A stretch of DNA of 64,000 nt, from positions 3,720,001 through 3,784,000 of the forward strand of contig NZ_CP092497.1 of the NCBI RefSeq assembly GCF_022479115.1. The letters are read 5' to 3'. A program made the translations under genes and the position numbers. This document shows positions 39,163 through 49,601 of the stretch, in pieces. The notes under the pieces were generated by a model, which was not told the origin of the DNA, ran no database searches, and saw nothing but the letters and a program-made list of their open reading frames with translations. Position 1 is the stretch's first letter. Each line of letters opens with the position of its first letter. The DNA comes from Amycolatopsis sp. EV170708-02-1. Lineage in GTDB: Bacteria > Actinomycetota > Actinomycetes > Mycobacteriales > Pseudonocardiaceae.

Positions 39163-39771
39163 TTACCGTTCGTGGCGTTCCTGCACTTCAGCGGCCGCGG
39201 CCTTGGCCTGTTCGGTGGTCGGGCCGGGCTGCGGGACGAAGGCGGCGCGGCGGTAGTAGTCGAGCTCGCCGATGGATTCCTTGATGTCGGCGAGCGCGCG
39301 GTGCGCGAGGCCCTTCTCGGGCTTGGCGTAGTAGATCCGCGGGTACCAGCGCCGGACGAGTTCCTTCACCGACGAGACGTCGACCATGCGGTAGTGCAGG
39401 TGCGCGTCGAGAAGGGGCATGTCGCGGGTGATGAAGCCGCGGTCGGTGGCGATGGAGTTGCCGGCGAGCGGGGCGACGTTGGCCTCGGGCACGTGCGCGC
39501 GGATGTACTCGAGCACGCGCTGCTCGGCTTCTTCCATGGTGACCGTGGACCGCCGGACCTCTTCGGTGAGGCCGGAGCGGGCGTGCATTTCGCGGACGAC
39601 CTCCGGCATCCCGTCGAGGGCTTCGTCGTCGGCGTGGATGACGATGTCGACGCCTTCGCCGAGGACGTTGAGCTCGGCATCGGTCACCAGCGCGGCAATT
39701 TCGATCAACGCGTCCTTGCCGAGGTCGAGCCCCGTCATCTCGCAGTCGATCCAGACTAGGCGGTCGTTCAC
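39163..39771 (-). CDS. orn: Oligoribonuclease
   Basis: 202 residues, the family length. DEDDh motifs are visible: [30 protein letters not shown] (Asp, Glu), [37 protein letters not shown], and [22 protein letters not shown] (His, Asp). It degrades two- to five-nt RNAs and pGpG to mononucleotides and is usually essential in actinobacteria. GTG start at 39771. The neighbouring tRNA-His is on the same strand but has its own terminator. Confidence 0.95.
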   Translation of the reverse strand: MNDRLVWIDCEMTGLDLGKDALIEIAALVTDAELNVLGEGVDIVIHADDEALDGMPEVVREMHARSGLTEEVRRSTVTMEEAEQRVLEYIRAHVPEANVAPLAGNSIATDRGFITRDMPLLDAHLHYRMVDVSSVKELVRRWYPRIYYAKPEKGLAHRALADIKESIGELDYYRRAAFVPQPGPTTEQAKAAAAEVQERHER

Positions 39772-39883
39772 CCCGAAACCCTAACCCGACCCGGGGATTC
39801 GTGACGCGCGACGTGCGGGTTGGGCGCGTTGCTGGCACCGTGTGCATCCTCAGGTGAGTCATGTCACAGATCGGGGAGCGACA

Positions 39884-41410
39884 GTGGCCGAACAGGGTCC
39901 AGCCCAGGAGATCGCGCAGGGGTATGTGAGCGACGGGGCGGCGGTGGAGCTCGGCGCCGTCGTGATCGACGGCAAGGCCGACGCCGGCGCGGCGGTCCGC
40001 CTGCCGCTGGCGACGCTGAACCGGCACGGGCTGGTCGCGGGCGCGACCGGTACCGGCAAGACGAAGACCTTGCAGCTGATCGCCGAGCAGCTGTCCGCCG
40101 CGGGAGTGCCGGTGGTGCTGGCGGACGTGAAGGGTGACCTGTCGGGCCTCGCCGCGCAGGGCGAAAGCAACGACAAGATCGCCAAACGCGCGGAAGAACT
40201 GGGCGACTCCTGGGAGCCCGCCGCGTTCCCCGTGCAGTTCCTGTCGCTGGGCACGGGCGGCAAGGGATCGCCGATCCGGGCGACGATCACGAGTTTCGGC
40301 CCGATCCTGCTGTCGAAGGTGCTGGGGCTCAACGAAACGCAGGAGTCGACGCTCGGCCTGATCTTCCACTGGGCCGATCAGCGCGGCTTGGCGCTGCTGG
40401 ACACGAAGGACCTTCGCTCGGTCATCACGCACCTGACGAGTGACGAGGGCAAGGAGGACCTCAAGGGCATCGGCGGCGTCTCGGCCGCGACGGCCGGGGT
40501 GATCCTCCGGGCGCTGTCCAATCTGGAGGCCCAGGGCGGCGAGGACTTCTTCGGCGAGCCCGAACTGGACGTCCACGACCTGATGCGCGAGGCCGGCGGC
40601 AAGGCGATGGTGACCTTGCTGGAGCTGGACAACCTCCAGTCGAAGCCCGCGCTTTTCTCGACGTTCCTCATGTGGCTGCTGGCCGAGCTGTTCGAGGAGC
40701 TGCCCGAAGAGGGCGACCTCGACAAGCCGAAGCTGGTGTTCTTCTTCGACGAGGCGCACCTGCTGTTCAACGACGCGTCGAAGGCGTTCCTGGAGCGGAT
40801 CGAGCAGACCGTGAAGCTGATCCGGTCGAAGGGTGTCGGCGTCTTCTTCTGCACCCAGCTTCCGACGGACATCCCGAACAACGTCCTGTCCCAGCTGGGC
40901 GCGCGGGTGCAGCACGCGTTGCGCGCGTTCACGCCCGAGGATCAGGCCGCGCTGACGAAGACGGTGAAGACGTATCCGAAGACGAAGCACTATGAGCTGG
41001 ACTCGGCGCTGACGTCGCTCGGTATCGGCGAAGCGATCGTCACCGTCCTTTCCGAACGCGGCGCGCCGACGCCGGTCGCGTGGACCCGTCTGCGCGCACC
41101 GCGGTCCAAGATGGGCTCCATCGGTGCCGAAGCGATCTCCGCAGCGACGACGTCTTCGGATCTGCACGCGAAGTACGCCGAGACGATCGACCGTGAGTCG
41201 GCCTACGAGAAGCTCGCCGCGAAGGTGGCCGCGCCGCCCGCGGGTGAGGCGCTGCCGCCGGAAGCGCCCGCTCCGAAGCAGGAGAAGCAGGAGCCGGGGA
41301 TGGTCGCGCAGGCGATGAGCAATCCTGCGGTGAAGTCGTTCCTCCGCTCGGCGGCGAGCGCGCTCGGCCGGGAGATCACGCGCGGCCTGTTCGGGAACCG
41401 GCGGCGGTGA
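39884..41410 (+). CDS. HerA-like ATPase (DUF853 family)
   Basis: 508 residues. Walker A GLVAGATGTGKTKTLQLIAEQL (~45-66), Walker B KLVFFFDEAHLLFNDASKAFLERIEQTVKLIRSKGVGVFFCTQLPTDIP (~285-333), then an arginine-finger region and a C-terminal Pro/Ala/Lys-rich tail. The family is FtsK/HerA-like; its substrate (DNA or protein) is not established. GTG 39884 is preferred over a GTG at 39842 because GGGGAG lies just upstream. Divergent from orn. Confidence 0.85.
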   Translation: MAEQGPAQEIAQGYVSDGAAVELGAVVIDGKADAGAAVRLPLATLNRHGLVAGATGTGKTKTLQLIAEQLSAAGVPVVLADVKGDLSGLAAQGESNDKIAKRAEELGDSWEPAAFPVQFLSLGTGGKGSPIRATITSFGPILLSKVLGLNETQESTLGLIFHWADQRGLALLDTKDLRSVITHLTSDEGKEDLKGIGGVSAATAGVILRALSNLEAQGGEDFFGEPELDVHDLMREAGGKAMVTLLELDNLQSKPALFSTFLMWLLAELFEELPEEGDLDKPKLVFFFDEAHLLFNDASKAFLERIEQTVKLIRSKGVGVFFCTQLPTDIPNNVLSQLGARVQHALRAFTPEDQAALTKTVKTYPKTKHYELDSALTSLGIGEAIVTVLSERGAPTPVAWTRLRAPRSKMGSIGAEAISAATTSSDLHAKYAETIDRESAYEKLAAKVAAPPAGEALPPEAPAPKQEKQEPGMVAQAMSNPAVKSFLRSAASALGREITRGLFGNRRR

Positions 41411-41413
41411 CGA

Positions 41414-41438
41414 ATACCTGACGCAATCTGTCAGGTAT
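41414..41438. promoter_or_regulatory. Operator-like dyad ATACCTGAC-N7-GTCAGGTAT
   Basis: A perfect 9-7-9 inverted repeat 20 bp upstream of the DUF3224 gene and immediately after the HerA-like gene. The position and perfect symmetry suggest a repressor site; the regulator is not adjacent. Confidence 0.6.
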
Positions 41439-41457
41439 AGGCGGCAGACTCGGCGGC

Positions 41458-41835
41458 ATGACCAACACCGCGACCGCGTCGTTCACCGTGGACGGCTGGG
41501 ATCCCCAAGCCACCGAGAAGGCCGAAGGCACCGAGTTCTCGCGGGTGCTGCTGACCAAGACGTTCACCGGTGACGTCGAAGGCACCAGTGCCGTCGAGAT
41601 GCTCACGGCGGTGAACGAGACGTCGTCGGCGTACGTCGCCTTCGAACGGCTGGCCGTCTCCGTCGGCGGACGCAAGGGCGGCTTCGTCCTGCATCACTCG
41701 GCGGGGGAGAACGGGCATCACCTGATCGTCTTGCCGGGCTCCGGCCACGGCGAGCTGACCGGCATCACCGGAACGGCGGAGATCGTCAAGGACGACGAGG
41801 GCAACCACACCTTCACCCTCACGTACGAACTCTGA
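41458..41835 (+). CDS. DUF3224-domain protein
   Basis: 125 residues. Features of DUF3224: ASFTVDGWDPQATEKAEGTEFSRVLLTKTFTGDVEGTSAVEML, GGRKGGFVLHHSAGENG and LPGSGHGELTGITGTAEI. The fold is a lipocalin-like or allene-oxide-cyclase-like beta barrel by family knowledge; function unknown. It lies behind a perfect operator-like dyad, so it is probably inducible, and ends in a hairpin. Confidence 0.85.
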   Translation: MTNTATASFTVDGWDPQATEKAEGTEFSRVLLTKTFTGDVEGTSAVEMLTAVNETSSAYVAFERLAVSVGGRKGGFVLHHSAGENGHHLIVLPGSGHGELTGITGTAEIVKDDEGNHTFTLTYEL

Positions 41836-41840
41836 AAGCC

Positions 41841-41875
41841 CGTGAAGGCCTCCTTGCGCTAGGAGGCCTTCACGG
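41841..41875. terminator. Perfect hairpin, GTGAAGGCCTCCT family
   Basis: CGTGAAGGCCTCCT and AGGAGGCCTTCACG form a 14-bp perfect stem with a TGCGCT loop between the DUF3224 gene and the convergent protease gene. It shares GTGAAGG/CCTTCAC with the repeat at 7827-7873. Confidence 0.75.
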
Positions 41876-41921
41876 ACTGTGCCTGCTGGGCCGCCCCCTG
41901 ACAGCGGTCCAGACGGCGGGA

Positions 41922-42869
41922 TCAGCCGACGATCTGCTCGACGATCTTCTTCGCGTCGTTGATGGGGATCGCGAAACCGATGCCGATGCTGCCGGTCGAG
42001 GCCGGGTTGTACAGCGCCGAGTTGATCCCGATGACGTTCCCCTGCGCGTCCACCAGCGCCCCGCCCGAGTTGCCCTGGTTGATCGGGGCGTCGGTCTGGA
42101 TCGCGGTATAGCTCGGCCCGGCTTCGTTCGTGGTCCTGCTGTAGGGCGAACGCCGCTCCTGGCCGCTGCTCAGCTCGTCGAGCTTGCGGTTCAGCGCGCT
42201 CACGATGCCGGTGGTCACCGTGTTCTGCAGGCCGCCGGGGGAGCCGATCGCGACGACCTGCTGGCCGACGGCGAGCTTGCTGGAATCGCCGAGCGAAGCC
42301 GGTGTCAACCCGCTCGCGTCCTTCGCCTGGAGCACGGCGATGTCGGCCTTCGTGTCGGCGCCGACCACGCTCGCCTTGTACTGCTTGCCGTCGGACAGCG
42401 TGACGGTCACGTCGCCCTCGGCGTCCGCGACGACGTGGGCGTTGGTGAGGATGCGCCCGTCCGCCGTCAGGATGACGCCTGAGCCGACCGCCTCACCCTG
42501 CGCGGTGGTCACGTTCACCTGCACCACGCTCGGCGTCACCTTCGCGGCGACCCCGCTGACGTCACCCGAGGTGTTGTTCCCGACCAGTTGCCCGTTGGCG
42601 ACTGCGGACGAACCCGTGCCCGACGCCGACGACGTGGAGCCGAGTCCCATGATCGCCGCTCCGCCGACCCCGCCGACGAGTGCGGCGGCGAGTGCCGTCG
42701 CACTCACCAGGACGGCCACCCGGCCGCCCTTCCTACGGGGTGCGGGCTGCGGCGTGAAGAGCGGATTCGGCGCGGCCTGCCAAGGGGTGTAGCCGGGGTA
42801 CTGCTGCTGGTGCGGCGGCTGGTGCCCACCGGTGGAGGCGGGGCCGGGCCGACTCTCGTTCTCGGTCAT
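41922..42869 (-). CDS. HtrA-like membrane-anchored trypsin-type serine protease (no PDZ)
   Basis: 315 residues. A Pro/Gln-rich cytoplasmic tail (1-~50), one membrane helix (~52-75, VAVLVSATALAAALVGGVGGAAIMG), then the S1C protease domain: His in ILTNAHVVADAEGDV, Asp in DTKADIAVLQ, Ser in APINQGNSGGALVDAQGNVIGINSAL. It ends after the protease fold without a PDZ domain, unlike most DegP/HtrA proteins. The product probably sits in the membrane with the protease outside and works in envelope quality control. Confidence 0.9.
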   Translation of the reverse strand: MTENESRPGPASTGGHQPPHQQQYPGYTPWQAAPNPLFTPQPAPRRKGGRVAVLVSATALAAALVGGVGGAAIMGLGSTSSASGTGSSAVANGQLVGNNTSGDVSGVAAKVTPSVVQVNVTTAQGEAVGSGVILTADGRILTNAHVVADAEGDVTVTLSDGKQYKASVVGADTKADIAVLQAKDASGLTPASLGDSSKLAVGQQVVAIGSPGGLQNTVTTGIVSALNRKLDELSSGQERRSPYSRTTNEAGPSYTAIQTDAPINQGNSGGALVDAQGNVIGINSALYNPASTGSIGIGFAIPINDAKKIVEQIVG

Positions 42870-42949
42870 GGAACAAGATTCGCGCCCGTACTTGTGAACC
42901 GCCTGTGGAATACCCCTGCGCTTTCCTGAGAAGAATTACCTGAGAACGC

Positions 42950-44274
<1,325 letters not shown>

Positions 44275-44278
<4 letters not shown>

Positions 44279-45084
44279 TTCCGGATGTTAACTCCTAGCT
44301 CGCCCGTGACGATCTGCGTGACACCGGAGTACCGCTCGCCGACGTGCTCGAATCCGCGACGGAACAGTTTCCCCGCGATCTCGCCGCGGTCGAACATCCG
44401 CTGCCCGCTCAGCCCGCCGAGGACGGTGTCCGCCAGCCGCATCGGCTGCTCGTCGTGCCGGGCGCTGGTCAGCATCACCAGCGAGCCGCCGGGTTTCAGC
44501 ACGCGGGCGAACGAATCCAGGGCCGCATCCGGGTCGGCGAACATGTGCAGCGCGGCGAAGCAGCAGACGGCGTCCACAGTGGAATCGTCGAGTGGCAGAT
44601 CGACGGCGTCGGCGCGCAGATACGTCACCGAGGCGGGATTGGGCGCGGCGAGCGCCTTCTCCAGCATGGTGACCGAACCGTCGAGGCCGATCGAGAGCCC
44701 TTCCGGGCCGACAGCCTCACCGAAGGCCCTCGTGAACCGGCCGGTGCCGCAGGCGACGTCCAGCGAGATCTGTCCGGGGCGCAGGCCGAGCGCCTCGATC
44801 GCGATGCGGACCTCGTCCGCCATGCTGGGGCCGGTCAGTCCTTTCGCGACCCTGCCCAGCGTCGGGCGCCAGTACCGCTCGTAGATCATCGGCACGGCGG
44901 AGGTGCGCATCAGCCGCTGCGCGAGTCCGGTCGGCGGCCCCGCCTGCGGGATTTCTCCCAGCAGATCAAGGAAACCTTGGTCCGCTGCGGCGGCCGTGGT
45001 GCCCGGCCGCAGCAGGCTCGTCAAACGTTCGCGATGGTCCGGCACGGCTGCTCCCTCCACGAGGTTCACCCGAGAATCTGCCAT
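44275..45084 (-). CDS. Class I SAM-dependent methyltransferase
   Basis: 269 residues. The SAM-binding motif ISLDVACGTGRFTRAFGEAVG is motif I, followed by SIGLDGSVTMLEKAL (acidic loop), LRADAVDLPLDDSTVDAVCCFAALHMFADPDAALDSFARVLKPGGSLVML (motifs II-III). It resembles UbiE-like or membrane-lipid methyltransferases of actinobacteria. First gene of a two-gene unit with the amidohydrolase. Substrate unknown. Confidence 0.85.
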
Positions 45085-45187
45085 GACCGGCCCATTCGCG
45101 ACATCCCCGCCGCCGCGACCCGAAACTGTCGGTGGCCCTCTCTAACGTCGGAGGGAGTCGCCGTTCCCCAGCCGAAGGAGCCCGAAA

Positions 45188-46129
45188 ATGACCGGCTCGA
45201 TCCTGCAGCACACCGCCTCGACCACGCTTCGCATCCCGGTGCGCGGTCCGTTCGATCTCGGCAAGTCCATCCGCTTCCTGACCGACTTCCCGCCCGCGTG
45301 CCGCACGGACGCCGCCGCCGAGCCGGGCACCCTGCGCTTCGCCTTCCCCGCCGAAGCGGGTTGGGAGCACGTCGGTGCGGCCGTCAGACAGAGATCGCCC
45401 GGCACGATCGAGGTGGAGGTCTTCGCCGAGGAAGGGCTCGCCGTCGAGGTCGGTGCCCAGGTCCGGCGGATCCTCTCGGTGGATGTCGACGGTGTCGGCT
45501 TCGCCAAGATCGGCGCGGCGGATCCGGTGGTGCGCCGCCTGCAGCAGGCGTATCCCGGCCTGCGGCCCGTGCTCTTCCATTCGCCCTATGAAGCGGCTTG
45601 CTGGGCGGTCCTGAGCCATCGGGCGGGGATGTCGCAGGCCGCCACGGTGAAATGGCGGCTCGCCGAGGAGTTCGGCAGGCCGGTGGACGTCGGCGGGCAC
45701 GTCCTCAGGTCGTTCCCCGGGCCGGACGTGCTGGCCGGGCCCGAAGCCGGGCGCGGCCTGCCGGAGGTGAAGGCCGAGCGGCTGCGCGCGGTGGCCAACG
45801 CCGCCAAGGACGGCCTGCTCGACGCCGCGTATCTGCGCGCGATGCCGGTGCCGGACGCATTGCGCTGGCTGCAGCTCCTGCCGGGGATAGGCCCGTTCTC
45901 GGCGCAGCTGATCCTGATCCGCGGCGCCGGGCATCCCGACGTCTTCCCCGCCGGCGAGCCACGCTTGCAGGAGGCCATGCGGGCCGCGTACGACCTGCCG
46001 CTGGCACCGCCCGAGGAGCTGGAGGAGCTTTCCGCGGTCTGGCGTCCCTTCCGCAGCTGGGTGGCCTTCGCCCTGCGCAACGACCCGGAGTTTCGCACGC
46101 GGGGGATCGGGGGTTCCATGACCGCCTGA
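45188..46129 (+). CDS. DNA-3-methyladenine glycosylase 2 (AlkA-like)
   Basis: 313 residues. The N-terminal half carries the AlkA-like domain; the C-terminal half has the helix-hairpin-helix LQLLPGIGPFSAQLILIRGAGHPDVFPAGEPRLQEAMRAAYDL, with the catalytic-type Asp in PDVFP. HVGQRVxxWW-like iron-sulphur residues are absent, fitting the AlkA branch. It excises alkylated bases. Divergent from the methyltransferase gene by about 100 bp. Confidence 0.85.
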   Translation: MTGSILQHTASTTLRIPVRGPFDLGKSIRFLTDFPPACRTDAAAEPGTLRFAFPAEAGWEHVGAAVRQRSPGTIEVEVFAEEGLAVEVGAQVRRILSVDVDGVGFAKIGAADPVVRRLQQAYPGLRPVLFHSPYEAACWAVLSHRAGMSQAATVKWRLAEEFGRPVDVGGHVLRSFPGPDVLAGPEAGRGLPEVKAERLRAVANAAKDGLLDAAYLRAMPVPDALRWLQLLPGIGPFSAQLILIRGAGHPDVFPAGEPRLQEAMRAAYDLPLAPPEELEELSAVWRPFRSWVAFALRNDPEFRTRGIGGSMTA

Positions 46130-46164
46130 CACAGGACATATCCGGCTTGTGGTGAGCTGGTGAG

Positions 46165-46878
46165 GTGAGCTCGTCTCCCGCCGAAACGGTTTCCGACATC
46201 GCCCAGTCCACCCCGCCCGGCACGATCACCCTGGTCACCGGTGGTCTCGCACTGCTCGTGGTGCTCTCGGGCAGGCCATGGCGGATCGCCCGCAACCTGA
46301 TCACGCTCGTCCACGAGGCCGGCCACGCGCTGGCGGCGGTGCTGGTCGGACGACGGCTGCAGGCCATCAAGCTGCACTCGGACACCTCCGGCGTCACCGT
46401 CTCCCGTGGCAAACCGGAGGGGCCGGGGATGGCGTTCACCGCGCTGGCCGGGTATCCGGCCGCCGCCGTGCTCGGGCTGGTGTTCGCGTCGCTGCTCTCG
46501 TCGGACCTGATCACCGTCGTTCTGATCGTGATGGCGCTGATGCTGCTGGGTGTGCTGGTGATGGTGCGCAACACCTACGGGGTGTTCACCGTGATCGCCA
46601 GCTCGGTGGTGCTCGGGCTGGTCGCGCTGGTGGCGCCGTCGTGGTTCCAGGCGATCTTCGTCTACCTGCTGACCTGGTTCCTGCTGTTCGGTGGCGTCCG
46701 GCCGGTGGTCGAGCTGCAGATCAAGCGGCGCCGGGGTGCGGCGAGGGATTCCGACGCCGACCAGCTCGGCAGGCTCACCGGGATGCCCGCGGTGCTGTGG
46801 GTGCTGGTGATGGCCGTGCTGACGGTGAGCTGTCTCTTCGCGGGCGGGTTGTGGCTGCTGGAGCCGACCGTCGCCTGA
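46165..46878 (+). CDS. M50-family membrane metallopeptidase-like protein
   Basis: 237 residues with about six membrane segments. The zinc motif is LVHEAGHALAAVLVG (HEAGH, ~52-56), followed by a short soluble loop (LHSDTSGVTVSRGKPEGPGMAFTALAGYPAAAVLGLVFASLL). No PDZ domain. It belongs to the short M50B-like actinobacterial group. GTG start at 46165. It lies just upstream of proA, possibly in the same transcript. Confidence 0.82.
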   Translation: MSSSPAETVSDIAQSTPPGTITLVTGGLALLVVLSGRPWRIARNLITLVHEAGHALAAVLVGRRLQAIKLHSDTSGVTVSRGKPEGPGMAFTALAGYPAAAVLGLVFASLLSSDLITVVLIVMALMLLGVLVMVRNTYGVFTVIASSVVLGLVALVAPSWFQAIFVYLLTWFLLFGGVRPVVELQIKRRRGAARDSDADQLGRLTGMPAVLWVLVMAVLTVSCLFAGGLWLLEPTVA

Positions 46879-46930
46879 CCGGGGCGGTACGGCAGACTGA
46901 TGGCTCGTTCCGCACGGAAGGAGTCAGCAG

Positions 46931-48163
46931 ATGGACGAGGTCGCCAAGGCCGTCGAGGAATGCGCTCGATCGGCGAAACGGGCCGCGCCGTCGCTGGCCG
47001 CCGCCTCCCCGGAAGCGATCGACGCCGCGCTGAACGCCATGGCGGACAAGCTCGTCGAGCACGCCGACGTCGTGCTCGAGGCGAACCAGGCCGACATCGC
47101 CAAGGCGCGCGAAGACGGTATGAGCGCGGGTCTGCTCGACAGGCTCACCATCACTCCCGAGCGGCTGAGCGGCATGGCCGAACAGCTCCGTCTCCTGGCG
47201 GGTGCGCCGCATCAGGAGCGTTCCGTCGACGTGTCCACTTTGGACGGAGGACTGCGGCTCGTGGAACGCCGTCGTCCGGTCGGCGTGATCGGGGCGAACT
47301 ACGAGGCACGCCCGAACGTCACGGTCGACGTCGCGTCGCAGCTGGTGAAGTCGCGCAACGGTGGTGTGCTCCGCACGGGTTCCGCCGCGCTCGGCTCGGC
47401 CCAGCGCCTGCGCGAGACCGTGATCGCCCCCGCGCTCTCCGAGGCGGGCATCGACCCGGACGTCATCCAGCTGGTGCCGCGTGCCGAACGTGAAGCGGCC
47501 TCCGCGCTGGTCCGTTTCCCCTCGCTCGTGCCGCTGGTCATCCTGCGCGGCAGCGGTGACAGCACCAGGGCGCTGGCCACCGAGGCTGCCGTCCACGGCG
47601 TCCGCACGCTGGCACACGCCGACGGCGGCGGCGTGCTGTACGTCGACGAAGCGGCCGACACCGACAAGGTGCGTGACCTGGTCTTCAACAGCCTCGACCG
47701 GCTCGGTGTCTGCAACCGGCTGAACCTGCTGCTGATCCACGAAGACGCGCACGACCGCGTGTGGCCGGGCATCTCCGGCGCGCTGGCCGAGCGTGGCGTC
47801 ACGCCGTCGCTCGCCCCGCACGAGCACGCCATCGGTTACGAATGGGCGCTCGACTCGGACCGCGAAGCGACCGTCACCGTCGCGAAGGTCTCCGGCCTGC
47901 CCGAGGCGGCGGAGATCGCCAACGAGCGGACGTCGGGCCTGGCCGCCGGCATCGCGACCGAAAGCAGCGAAGCCGCCGACGCGTTCTTCGACGCGTACAC
48001 CGGCACCGGCGTCTTCTGGAACGCCCCGACCCGGCTGCTCGACGGCTTCAAGCTCCTAGCCGTCCCCGAGACCGGCATCAACCTGGACAAGGTCCCCGGC
48101 CCGCGCGGTCCCGTCACCTACACCGACCTCTACGTCCGGCAATACGCCGTGCTGCCCGCCTGA
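46931..48163 (+). CDS. proA: Glutamate-5-semialdehyde dehydrogenase
   Basis: 410 residues, the family length. Marks: RRPVGVIGANYEARPNVTVDVASQLVKSRNGGVLRTGSAA, the substrate and catalytic region FNSLDRLGVCNRLNLLLIHEDAHD (Cys of GVCN), and the C terminus PGPRGPVTYTDLYVRQYAVLP. It reduces glutamyl-5-phosphate to the semialdehyde in proline synthesis. ProB is not in this window. AAGGAG lies upstream of ATG 46931. Confidence 0.95.
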   Translation: MDEVAKAVEECARSAKRAAPSLAAASPEAIDAALNAMADKLVEHADVVLEANQADIAKAREDGMSAGLLDRLTITPERLSGMAEQLRLLAGAPHQERSVDVSTLDGGLRLVERRRPVGVIGANYEARPNVTVDVASQLVKSRNGGVLRTGSAALGSAQRLRETVIAPALSEAGIDPDVIQLVPRAEREAASALVRFPSLVPLVILRGSGDSTRALATEAAVHGVRTLAHADGGGVLYVDEAADTDKVRDLVFNSLDRLGVCNRLNLLLIHEDAHDRVWPGISGALAERGVTPSLAPHEHAIGYEWALDSDREATVTVAKVSGLPEAAEIANERTSGLAAGIATESSEAADAFFDAYTGTGVFWNAPTRLLDGFKLLAVPETGINLDKVPGPRGPVTYTDLYVRQYAVLPA

Positions 48164-48193
48164 CCTCACGACCTGGCGTGAAGCGGGAGCTTC

Positions 48194-48342
48194 GCGTGAC
48201 CGGGCGGACGGCATGCGTGATCAGACGGACGACACGCGTGACTGGATGGACGACACGCGTCGGCGGCCGGTGCCGCCGAGAGCCGTCCGCCTGATCACGC
48301 GTGTCGTCCATCTGATCACGCGTGTCGTCCCTCCAGTCACGC
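48194..48342. repeat. Six-copy array of a 21-bp unit, three direct then three inverted
   Basis: Three contiguous 21-bp copies start at 48194, 48215 and 48236; each begins GCGTGA and the second and third end GGACGACAC. After a 23-bp GC-rich spacer, three contiguous copies in reverse orientation start at 48280, 48301 and 48322 and end TCACGC. The second copy and its inverted partner differ at one base. There are no coding features here, and the array lies between convergent proA and the cyclase gene. Confidence 0.9.
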
Positions 48343-48434
48343 GAAATCGCCGACCGCAGGCCGGCGCTGACCCGAATCGCCACTCGCGACCGCCCGGCGG
48401 TGGTAGCAAAGGTCCCTTGCTCTCCCCGCCAGGG

Positions 48435-49601
48435 TCAGCGACGACGGCGCCGCTTGGGCCGAGGCCGGGGCGGCGTCGAGTCCGCGGCGGCGTCCTCGAC
48501 CTCGTCCGGGACGTCTTCCGGCACGGGAGCGGAGGCCGGAGCCGGAGTGGCGTCGGCCAGCCCCAGCATCTCCGCCGCGAGCTGCTGCGAGGACGCGAAC
48601 ATGCCCGAAGGCCGGTCCCGCGCCCGGCGCAGGGACGAAGGCCGCAGCCGGTTGTACCCCCGCACCGAAACCGGCCGCCGCGTGCGGATCTCGAACTGCG
48701 GGAACTCCGAGAGCTCGGCGGCGAGTTCCTTGTCCACCAGGATGGTGCCCGGCCGCGCGGTCGAGGTGAGGCGGGCGGCGAGGTTCACGACCGAGCCGTA
48801 GACGTCGCCGAACCGGCTGAGGATCCGTCCCGAAGCCAGGCCGGCGCGCACGGAGGGCAGGGTCTCGTCGGCGTCGGCGCGTTCGGACAGGGCGAGGGCG
48901 ATCTCGGCGCCGTCGACGGCGGAATCGGCGACGAACAGGACCTCGTCGCCGATCATCTTCACGATCCGCCCGTGGTGATCGGCGATGACCTCGGTGGCGA
49001 CGGATTCGAACCGGTCGAGGATGTCGGTGAGCTCGTCCTCGTCGACCTGCCTGGTCAGCCGCGTGTAGCCGACCATGTCGACGAACCCGACCACTTCGGT
49101 CCTGGCCTCGAGGTCCTCGTCGGGCAGGGCCATCGCCCGGCCGGCGTAGGCCGCGAGGTGGCGGCGCCAGACGAACTCCTGCACCTTCTCCAGCTCGGGC
49201 AGCAGCCGTTCGACGAGCCGCCCGATCTGGCGTTCGCTGCTGCCGATCTCCTTGTTCTCGGTGATCATCGTCCACAGCATGTGGACCTGCCATTCCGCGA
49301 GCCGCGAAAGGTGCTGGCCCAGCGCGCGGGTCACGGCCAGCTCGATGCTCGGGTCGATCAGGCCCGAGTTCATCAGCTGGTCCGCCGTGCGGATCGCCTC
49401 GATGTCGGCGTCGGTGAAGACGACCTCGTCGTCATCGACGGTCGCGAAGCCCAGCGCACGCCAAAGCCGCCGAGAGCGTTCCTCGGGAACGCCTGCCTTC
49501 TCGGCGACTTCGAGCCTGGTGTATTTGCGTTTTCCGCCGAGCAGGATCCGTTCGAGGCGCTGTTGCAGCGCGTCGGGCGAGATCTCGCCGGGTTCGGGCA
49601 T
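48435..49601 (-). CDS. Class III adenylate cyclase with Rv1264-type pH-sensing regulatory domain
   Basis: 388 residues. The N-terminal domain (~1-165; LLGGKRKYTRLEVAEKAGVPEERSRRLWRALGFATVDDDEVVFTDADIEAI) matches the adenylate cyclase regulatory domain known from mycobacterial Rv1264, a pH-responsive autoinhibitor. The cyclase domain (~185-345) has VGFVDMVGYTRLTRQVDEDEL (metal Asp), MIGDEVLFVADSAVDG, and VYGSVVNLAARLTSTARPGTILV. A basic tail ends PKRRRRR. Start overlaps the USP stop (ATGA), so the pair is coupled. Confidence 0.9.
   Translation of the reverse strand: MPEPGEISPDALQQRLERILLGGKRKYTRLEVAEKAGVPEERSRRLWRALGFATVDDDEVVFTDADIEAIRTADQLMNSGLIDPSIELAVTRALGQHLSRLAEWQVHMLWTMITENKEIGSSERQIGRLVERLLPELEKVQEFVWRRHLAAYAGRAMALPDEDLEARTEVVGFVDMVGYTRLTRQVDEDELTDILDRFESVATEVIADHHGRIVKMIGDEVLFVADSAVDGAEIALALSERADADETLPSVRAGLASGRILSRFGDVYGSVVNLAARLTSTARPGTILVDKELAAELSEFPQFEIRTRRPVSVRGYNRLRPSSLRRARDRPSGMFASSQQLAAEMLGLADATPAPASAPVPEDVPDEVEDAAADSTPPRPRPKRRRRR

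Noticed and set aside
48194..48342. CRISPR or tandem coding repeat
   Set aside because: Copies are contiguous without spacers and switch orientation at the centre; no coding frame fits.
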